The notes beneath the pieces are model-generated. The model saw only the letters and a program-made list of their open reading frames with translations. It searched no databases and was not told the DNA's origin. Below are positions 58,925-64,000 of a stretch of DNA of 64,000 nt, piece after piece. The DNA is from an uncultured Clostridia bacterium (GTDB lineage Bacteria > Bacillota > Clostridia > Christensenellales > Aristaeellaceae). The stretch's first letter is position 1. Each line of letters begins with the position of its first letter. The stretch lies in the NCBI GenBank assembly GCA_934636105.1, contig CAKTZR010000001.1, forward strand, positions 124,001-188,000. The letters are read 5' to 3'. Both the position numbers and the translations under genes were made by a program.

Positions 58925-60256
58925 GTGGCTACTACCCAGACATTTGGCGGAGGCGTCCATCCCCGCGAGATTGGCAACGGCAAAAATGCAACCCAATCCC
59001 AGCAGATCGTGAATGCGGCCGCCCCGGCTCGTGTGACGATTGCAATGGCTCAGCACGGCGGCGCACCTGCGGTGTGCTGCGTGAAGGTGGGCCAGATTGT
59101 GAACATGGGCCAAATCATCGGAGAGGCTCAGGGATTCATTTCCGCGCCGGTACATGCGTCTGTTTCCGGCAAGGTTGTGGCGATTACCACCTGCACCGTG
59201 GCGAGCGGAAAGAGCGTTCCCGCTGTCGTGATCGACAACGATTTTGAGGATCGCTGGGATGAGTCTGTGAAGCCGTGCGAGAATGTTGACGCGCTGACCG
59301 CGCAGGATATCGCATCCATCGCGGCGCGCTGCGGCATTGTCGGCATGGGCGGCGCGGCTTTCCCGACCAACGTGAAGCTCGACACGTCTAAATTGGAAGA
59401 AAAGCCTGACACACTGATCGTTAACGGCAGCGAATGCGAGCCGTATCTGACCAGCGACCACCGCATCATGGTGGAAAATGCCGAGCAGATTGTGGACGGC
59501 ATCATGCTGGCGATGAAGGCCAGCGGCGTTTCCTGCGCGAAGGTTGGCATCGAGGATAACAAGCCTGACGCGGTTGCGGCGATGCGCGAAGCGGCTTCCG
59601 GCAAGCAGAATATTGAAGTTGTTTCTTTGCCCGCGCGTTATCCGCAGGGATTTGAAAAGACGCTGATCTATTCGCTGACCGGTCGCATTGTGCCCAACGG
59701 CAAGCTGCCGTCTGCGGCAAAGTGCGTCGTGATGAACGTCGGCACCTGCGCGGCACTGTCCGCGGCGGTGCGCAAAGGGCAGCCGCTGATCGATCGTGTC
59801 GTGACCGTGACCGGCCGCGTGGCCAAGCCGACCAATTTCCGCGTCCGCATTGGCACGCCGCTGCTGGATCTGATTGATCAGGTCGGCGGTTTGACCGACG
59901 GTGTGCGCAAGCTGATTGTCGGCGGCGCGATGATGGGCAATGCGGTTCCGACGCTGAATCTGCCGATCACCAAGAACTTCGGCGGTTTCCTGGCGCTGGG
60001 TGAGGAAGCGGTTTCCGCGCAGGAATCTTCCTGCATTCGCTGCGGCCGCTGCATGCGCGCCTGCCCGATGAAGCTCGCGCCCGCGAAGATTGACGCTCTT
60101 GTTCGCCATGGCAATTATGACGGCGCGATTGCCGCCGGTGCGATGAACTGCATGGAATGCGGCAGCTGCACCTACGCCTGCCCAGCCAAACGTGAGCTTA
60201 CGCAGAGCTGCCGCGTGGCCAAGGCGATTGCCAGAACGAAAGCCAAAAAGTCCTAA
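58925..60256 (+). CDS. rnfC: Rnf complex subunit C
   Basis: 443 residues from GTG at 58925 (GGAGG nine bases upstream). Peripheral subunit that takes part in NADH oxidation/reduction in the Rnf ferredoxin:NAD oxidoreductase. An N-terminal barrel-sandwich part ('TFGGGVHPREIGNGKNATQ') leads to the NADH/FMN-binding Complex I 51-kDa-like fold ('GIVGMGGAAFPTNVKL', 'VNGSECEPYLTSDHRIM') and a SLBB-like part. Two [4Fe-4S] motifs follow ('CIRCGRCMRACPMK' and 'CMECGSCTYACPAK'). First gene of rnfCDGE(A). Confidence 0.97.
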   Translation: MATTQTFGGGVHPREIGNGKNATQSQQIVNAAAPARVTIAMAQHGGAPAVCCVKVGQIVNMGQIIGEAQGFISAPVHASVSGKVVAITTCTVASGKSVPAVVIDNDFEDRWDESVKPCENVDALTAQDIASIAARCGIVGMGGAAFPTNVKLDTSKLEEKPDTLIVNGSECEPYLTSDHRIMVENAEQIVDGIMLAMKASGVSCAKVGIEDNKPDAVAAMREAASGKQNIEVVSLPARYPQGFEKTLIYSLTGRIVPNGKLPSAAKCVVMNVGTCAALSAAVRKGQPLIDRVVTVTGRVAKPTNFRVRIGTPLLDLIDQVGGLTDGVRKLIVGGAMMGNAVPTLNLPITKNFGGFLALGEEAVSAQESSCIRCGRCMRACPMKLAPAKIDALVRHGNYDGAIAAGAMNCMECGSCTYACPAKRELTQSCRVAKAIARTKAKKS

Positions 60257-60278
60257 TTGAGTACGGAGGAACGTGAAA

Positions 60279-61220
60279 ATGTCCAAGTATGTGATTTCGT
60301 CTTCTCCGCATCTGCGCGATAATGTCTCGACCACGAGCATCATGCGGGATGTCTGCATTGCGCTGCTGCCCGCTGCCGTCGCCGGCGTGCTGTTTTTCGG
60401 CTATCGTTCGGCGATCATCCTCGCATTGTCTGTCGCGGCTGCGGTTTTGAGCGAGTGGCTGTATTGCAAGGCCACCCATTCCCGCAACACGGTCGGCGAT
60501 TTCAGCGCTGTCGTGACCGGCATGCTGCTGGCGATGAATCTGCCGTCCACCGTGCCGTACTGGATGCCGGTGATCGGCTCGGTGATCGCTATTCTGCTGT
60601 GCAAGATGATTTTCGGCGGCATCGGCCAGAATTTCATCAACCCGGCGCTTGCCGCCCGTGCGATTCTGGCGCTCTCCTGGGCGAGCCTGATGAACACGTT
60701 CGTCACCCCGGCATTCGGCAATCTGGCGGGCGTTGACGCTGTGGCTTCCGCAACCCCGATTGGTGCGGCGGCTGGCACATATACGCTGGGTCAGCTGTTC
60801 CTGGGCAACATTCCGGGCACCATCGGCGAGACCTGCAAGTTGGCGCTGCTGATCGGCGCGGCCTATCTGTTCTATAAAAAGGTTATCACGTGGCACATCC
60901 CGGTTGCTTTTATCGGCACGTTTGCGGTGTGCTACCTGCTGAAGACTGGTTTCGACGTGAATGCGACGCTGATGCAGCTGCTTTCCGGCGGCCTGATCCT
61001 CGGCGCGTTCTTCATGGCGACCGATTATTCGTCTTCTCCTGCGACGGCAAAGGGCAAGATCGTGTTCGGCATTGGCTGCGGCCTGCTGCTGTTCATCTTC
61101 CGCGCCTGCAAGAAGACCCCGGCGGAGTGGTGCTCTTATGCCATCCTGCTGATGAATGTCTGCTCGCCGCTGATTGAGCGCGTGACGGGCAACAAGAGCT
61201 TTGGGGAGGTCAAGAAGTAA
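60279..61220 (+). CDS. rnfD: Rnf complex subunit D
   Basis: 313 residues from ATG at 60279 (GGAGG nine bases upstream; the GTG at 60273 is too close). Membrane subunit with about nine helices that carries covalently bound FMN and lies in the ion path. Segments: 'NVSTTSIMRDVCIALLPA', 'HSRNTVGDFSAVVTGMLLAM', 'FGGIGQNFINPALAARAIL', the FMN-attachment region 'DAVASATPIGAAAG' (Thr in SAT) and 'FFMATDYSSSPATAKGK'. The stop TAA gives its last base to the rnfG start (TAATG). Confidence 0.96.
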   Translation: MSKYVISSSPHLRDNVSTTSIMRDVCIALLPAAVAGVLFFGYRSAIILALSVAAAVLSEWLYCKATHSRNTVGDFSAVVTGMLLAMNLPSTVPYWMPVIGSVIAILLCKMIFGGIGQNFINPALAARAILALSWASLMNTFVTPAFGNLAGVDAVASATPIGAAAGTYTLGQLFLGNIPGTIGETCKLALLIGAAYLFYKKVITWHIPVAFIGTFAVCYLLKTGFDVNATLMQLLSGGLILGAFFMATDYSSSPATAKGKIVFGIGCGLLLFIFRACKKTPAEWCSYAILLMNVCSPLIERVTGNKSFGEVKK

Positions 61221-63337
61221 TGGGTGATATTGTGAAGCTTGCGCTCCGTCTGTTCATCTTTGCGCTTGTTGCCTCCGTGCTGCTGGCCATCACCAACGAA
61301 GTCACCAAGGGCCCGATCGAGGCTCAAAAGCTGGCTTCCAAGATGACCGCTTTGAACACGGTTCTTCCGGGCTGCGAATACGAGCAGATTGAGTATGAAG
61401 GCATTTCTGACGACAGCGTGCTGGATGAAATCTTCATCGGCAAGAACGCTGACGGCAGCATCAAGGGCTATGCGCTGACCGCGAATCCGCAGGGCTACGG
61501 CGGAGAGATTCCGATTACGCTCGGCGTGAGTGTGGATGGTTATGCGACTCAGGTTTACGTCGGTTCCCTTCAGGAGACGCAGGGCCTGGGCAGCCGCGTG
61601 GGCGATGACGCTTTCAAGGAGCAGTTCATCGGGATTGCGGCCGATCCGGATACACTGCGCGACGATGTGGATACGCTTGCAGGCGCAACTATTTCTTCCA
61701 GCGCGTTTGTGAACGCGGTGCAGGAAATGCTGACCTATACGAAGAACACGCTCGGCATTGAGCCGCATGCGGGTGATAAGGACGCGATTCTTGCCGAAGC
61801 GGCTGCTATCAACGGCGGCGACGAGGGCGAGAATGCGGCTGTTGAAACGACCACCAACAGCTACGATGTGACCGGTTTTGCGCCGTTCAAGGTCGAGGTG
61901 ACGGTGGACAGCAACGGCAAGATTGTTTCCGTTTCTGTGCCGGAAAACAATGAGACTGCGGGCTTCGGCGCGGATCTGATTGCTGACCAGAGCGTGTTTG
62001 ATGCGCTGGTGGGCCAGGACATCGCAACTGCGCAGATCGATGTGAAGGCCGGCGCTACGCTGACCAGCAACGCCATCAACGATGCGCTCAAGCAGGCTGC
62101 GTCCGCTGGGGAGTCCGGCGAGGGCGGCGTGAAGACCTATGATGTGACCGGTTTCGGCCCGTTCAAGGTTGCGATTGAGCTGGACCACGCGGGCAAGATT
62201 GTTTCCGTCTCTGTACCGGAGAACAGCGAAACGCCGGGTCTGGGTGCGGATCTTCTCGCCGACCAGAGCGTGTTTGATGCGCTGGTGGGTCAGGATATCG
62301 CGACGGCTCAGATCGACATCAAGAGCGGCGTGACGCTGACCAGCAATGCGGTGAACGACGCGTTGAAGCAGGCTGCGGCTGACTTTGGCGGCAACGCAGA
62401 AGCAGCCCCGACGGTTGCGGGCGATCCGTACACCGTGAAGGGTATGAACAAGTTCACGCTGTATGTTGAGGTTGAGGATGGCGGCAAGATTGCTTCCGTC
62501 AGTGCCCCGAACAACAACGAAACGCCTGGCCTTGGCGCGGATATGCTGACCGACGAAGCGCTTTCTGTGCTGGTTGGTGAGGATCTGGCGACGGCTCAGG
62601 TGGATGTTAAGAGCGGTGTGACGTTGACCAGCAATGCCATCAATGACGCGCTCAAGCAGGCTGCCGCGGCAAATGGTGTCGCTGTTAAAGCAGTCGAGGC
62701 TGAACCCACGACCGAACCGGCTGCTGAAGCTGCGGCTCCTGCGGTTGAAACGGCTGAATCCGAAAGTGCGACGGCTGTCGAATACGATGTGACAGGTATC
62801 GCTCCGTTCAAGGTTGCGATTGCTTTGGACGAAAATGGTAAGATTGTGTCTGTTTCTGTTCCGGAAAACAACGAAACTGCGGGCTTCGGCGCTGACCTGA
62901 TTGCCGACCAGAGCATCTTCGACGCGCTGGTGGGTCAGGATATCGCGACCGCACAGATCGACGTCAAGAGCGGCGTGACACTGACCAGCAACGCCATCAA
63001 CGACGCACTGAAGCAGGCCGCCGCAACTGTCGGTGAAGCGACGCTCGACGAAAGCGCAACCAGCGACTTGACCGTCGGCACGTATGATGTGACGGGTTTT
63101 GCACCGTTTAAAGTGGAAATCACGCTGGACGGCAACGGTAAAATTGTATCTGTAACCGTGCCTGAAAACAGTGAAACGCCGGGCCTTGGTGCTGACCTGA
63201 TTGCCGACCAGAGCATCTTTGACGCGCTGGTGGGTCAGGATATCGCGACTGCGCAGATTGATGTCAAGAGCGGCGTGACGCTGACCAGCAACGCCATCAA
63301 CGATGCGCTGGGGCAGGCTGCTAAGGAGGTGCAGTAA
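61220..63337 (+). CDS. rnfG: Rnf complex subunit G with five extra FMN-binding-like modules
   Basis: 705 residues; ordinary RnfG has ~200. The N-terminal core is normal: a membrane anchor (~7-25), 'ITNEVTKGPIEAQKLASKM', 'GYGGEIPITLGVSVDG', 'TQGLGSRVGD' and the covalent-FMN site 'DTLAGATISSSAF' (Thr157, loaded by ApbE in known RnfG). From residue 215 on, five tandem ~80-residue modules follow, each starting 'YDVTG..PFKV' or similar, with 'GKIVSVSVPENNET', 'GFGADLIADQS' and a final 'SGVTLTSNAINDAL'. Each keeps a Thr at the flavin position (280, 372, 468, 587, 687). Linkers are Ala/Glu-rich. No frameshift or stop interrupts it, and rnfE follows directly, so the extension is a real part of this Rnf. 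See findings. Confidence 0.95.
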   Translation: MGDIVKLALRLFIFALVASVLLAITNEVTKGPIEAQKLASKMTALNTVLPGCEYEQIEYEGISDDSVLDEIFIGKNADGSIKGYALTANPQGYGGEIPITLGVSVDGYATQVYVGSLQETQGLGSRVGDDAFKEQFIGIAADPDTLRDDVDTLAGATISSSAFVNAVQEMLTYTKNTLGIEPHAGDKDAILAEAAAINGGDEGENAAVETTTNSYDVTGFAPFKVEVTVDSNGKIVSVSVPENNETAGFGADLIADQSVFDALVGQDIATAQIDVKAGATLTSNAINDALKQAASAGESGEGGVKTYDVTGFGPFKVAIELDHAGKIVSVSVPENSETPGLGADLLADQSVFDALVGQDIATAQIDIKSGVTLTSNAVNDALKQAAADFGGNAEAAPTVAGDPYTVKGMNKFTLYVEVEDGGKIASVSAPNNNETPGLGADMLTDEALSVLVGEDLATAQVDVKSGVTLTSNAINDALKQAAAANGVAVKAVEAEPTTEPAAEAAAPAVETAESESATAVEYDVTGIAPFKVAIALDENGKIVSVSVPENNETAGFGADLIADQSIFDALVGQDIATAQIDVKSGVTLTSNAINDALKQAAATVGEATLDESATSDLTVGTYDVTGFAPFKVEITLDGNGKIVSVTVPENSETPGLGADLIADQSIFDALVGQDIATAQIDVKSGVTLTSNAINDALGQAAKEVQ
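61862..63322 (+). repeat. Five tandem FMN-binding-like modules in rnfG
   Basis: Modules at 61862-62101, 62138-62377, 62429-62665, 62783-63022 and 63083-63322. Four are exactly 240 bases; the third is 237. Modules 1, 2, 4 and 5 are very similar in protein and DNA; module 3 is divergent ('MNKFTLYVEVEDGGKIAS', 'SVLVGEDLATAQVDV'). Linkers between modules are 12, 17, 39 and 20 codons. Confidence 0.95.
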
Positions 63338-63934
63338 ATGAAGAAATATGGAAAAATCTTCATGAACGGCATCATTGACGAGAACCCGACGTTCCGCATG
63401 GTGCTGGGCATGTGCCCGACGCTGGCCATTACGACCGCGGCGAGCAACGGCATTGGCATGGGCTTGGCCGTGACCTTCGTTCTGATTTTCTCGAACCTGG
63501 TTATCTCCCTGCTGCGCAAGGCGATTCCGGATCAAATTCGTATTCCGGCGTTTATCGTGGTTATTGCTACGTTTGTTACGATTGTTCAGTTGATTATCAA
63601 GGCGTTCCTGCCGGCGTTGGATGCGTCCCTCGGCGTATTTATTCCGCTGATCGTCGTCAACTGCATCATCTTCGGCCGTGCGGAAGCGTTCGCTTTCAAG
63701 AACAAGCCGCTGGCTTCTGCGGTTGACGGCTTGGGCATGGGCCTTGGCTTCACGCTGGCTATCACGCTGATTTCTTCCATCCGCGAGCTGTTCGGCGCGG
63801 GCACGCTGTTTGGCGTGCAGGTCATGCCGGAAAGCTATCTGCCGATGGGCATTCTGGTTAAGCCGGCTGGCGGCTTCATTGTGCTGGGTCTGACTCTAGC
63901 GCTGGTGAACAAGCTGCTGCCCAAGAAGGCGTAA
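63338..63934 (+). CDS. rnfE: Rnf complex subunit E
   Basis: 198 residues with six predicted membrane helices. RnfE and RnfA are inverted homologues that form the membrane core holding an iron-sulfur cluster. 'NPTFRMVLGMCPTLAITTAA' near the N-terminus carries the conserved Cys, 'IVVNCIIFGRAEAFAFKN' the second. AAGGAGG stands nine bases before ATG, inside the end of rnfG. Confidence 0.96.
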   Translation: MKKYGKIFMNGIIDENPTFRMVLGMCPTLAITTAASNGIGMGLAVTFVLIFSNLVISLLRKAIPDQIRIPAFIVVIATFVTIVQLIIKAFLPALDASLGVFIPLIVVNCIIFGRAEAFAFKNKPLASAVDGLGMGLGFTLAITLISSIRELFGAGTLFGVQVMPESYLPMGILVKPAGGFIVLGLTLALVNKLLPKKA

Positions 63935-63946
63935 GGAGGAAAGAAC

Positions 63947-64000
63947 ATGAATGCAATTCTTACGATCCTGATTGGGTCTATCTTCGTCAACAACTTTGCA
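63947..64000 (+). CDS. rnfA: Rnf complex subunit A (5' end only)
   Basis: Only 18 codons (MNAILTILIGSIFVNNFA) are in the window, with AAGGAGG upstream. 'I..IFVNNF' matches the N-terminus of RnfA, where NNFV is usual, and the position after rnfE fits the order C-D-G-E-A-B. Confidence 0.85.
   Translation, partial: MNAILTILIGSIFVNNFA

Noticed and set aside
61136..63535. A ~799-codon open frame antisense to rnfG, and similar very long frames antisense to nrdD, der, parE and parC
   Set aside because: They mirror real genes with GC-rich third positions, have no ribosome-binding sites at their starts, and encode low-complexity Arg/His-rich sequence without motifs.
1..64000. rRNA, tRNA, insertion sequences, prophage, restriction or other defence systems
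   Set aside because: I looked for tRNA-like cloverleaf ends, transposase motifs, integrases and defence enzymes in gaps and coding regions and found none; the window is ordinary core genome apart from the items listed.

Overview
The window reads as a chromosomal segment of an anaerobic, endospore-forming Firmicute, most likely class Clostridia. The case rests on an oxygen-sensitive class III ribonucleotide reductase (nrdD-nrdG), an Rnf ion-pumping complex, three sporulation proteins (SpoIIP, SpoIVA and a PdaB-like polysaccharide deacetylase), RemA, the YerC/PcrA/LigA block and the yicC-remA-gmk-rpoZ-coaBC block. Codon third positions are GC-rich, which is why long empty open frames lie antisense to many genes. 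Genes are tightly packed; stop/start overlaps and GTG or TTG starts are frequent. I see no rRNA, tRNA, insertion sequence, prophage or CRISPR array. This is core-genome territory rather than an island.

Layout. 1-3.7 kb: surface/secreted proteins (an SH3-like protein, two unassigned small genes, and a membrane-anchored beta-propeller protein with a long Thr-Pro-Ala linker). 3.8-5.3 kb: a solitary glycerol kinase. 5.5-9.4 kb: dgt-dnaG-rpoD. 9.7-13.7 kb: ilvE, an orphan gene, an RluA-type pseudouridine synthase and a HAD phosphatase. 13.7-17.6 kb, minus strand: nrdD-nrdG-dut with two NrdR boxes, then free methionine-R-sulfoxide reductase. 18.0-19.3 kb: a phosphoribosyltransferase and a three-LysM protein. 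19.4-24.6 kb, minus strand: DUF512-der-plsY and DUF1614-spoIIP. 24.7-29.2 kb: parE-parC. 29.5-31.0 kb: pdaB-like and an SSB-like protein. 31.1-35.9 kb: yerC-pcrA-ligA. 36.0-39.2 kb: yicC-remA-gmk-rpoZ-coaBC. 39.4-50.2 kb: orphan-secD-secF-recJ-rel-dtd-MBL-hemZ-orphan. 50.2-55.8 kb: cyclophilin-zapA-U32-mutS2. 55.9-58.6 kb: htrA and spoIVA. 58.8-64.0 kb: rnfC-rnfD-rnfG-rnfE-rnfA, cut by the window edge.

The most remarkable object is RnfG (61220-63337). It is 705 residues long instead of roughly 200 because five tandem copies of an ~80-residue FMN-binding-like module follow the normal RnfG core. Each copy keeps the threonine that could carry covalent FMN, so the subunit may hold up to six flavins outside the membrane. 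Other items worth a second look are a nested palindrome between secF and recJ that looks like a dispersed repeat or RNA switch, a paired NrdR operator on the nrdD promoter, an inverted repeat inside the rnf promoter, a LysM protein whose ribosome-binding site sits in an upstream terminator hairpin, a SpoIIP with an extra C-terminal membrane segment, and a roughly 400-base AT-richer stretch near 17.8 kb with no assignable gene.

How the genes work together: replication and repair (dnaG, parE/parC, pcrA, ligA, recJ, mutS2, SSB-like), dNTP supply and clean-up (nrdDG, dut, dgt), stringent response and translation quality (rel, dtd, rluA, der), envelope and secretion (plsY, secDF, zapA, htrA, LysM), spore formation (spoIIP, spoIVA, pdaB-like), and anaerobic energy conservation (rnf).
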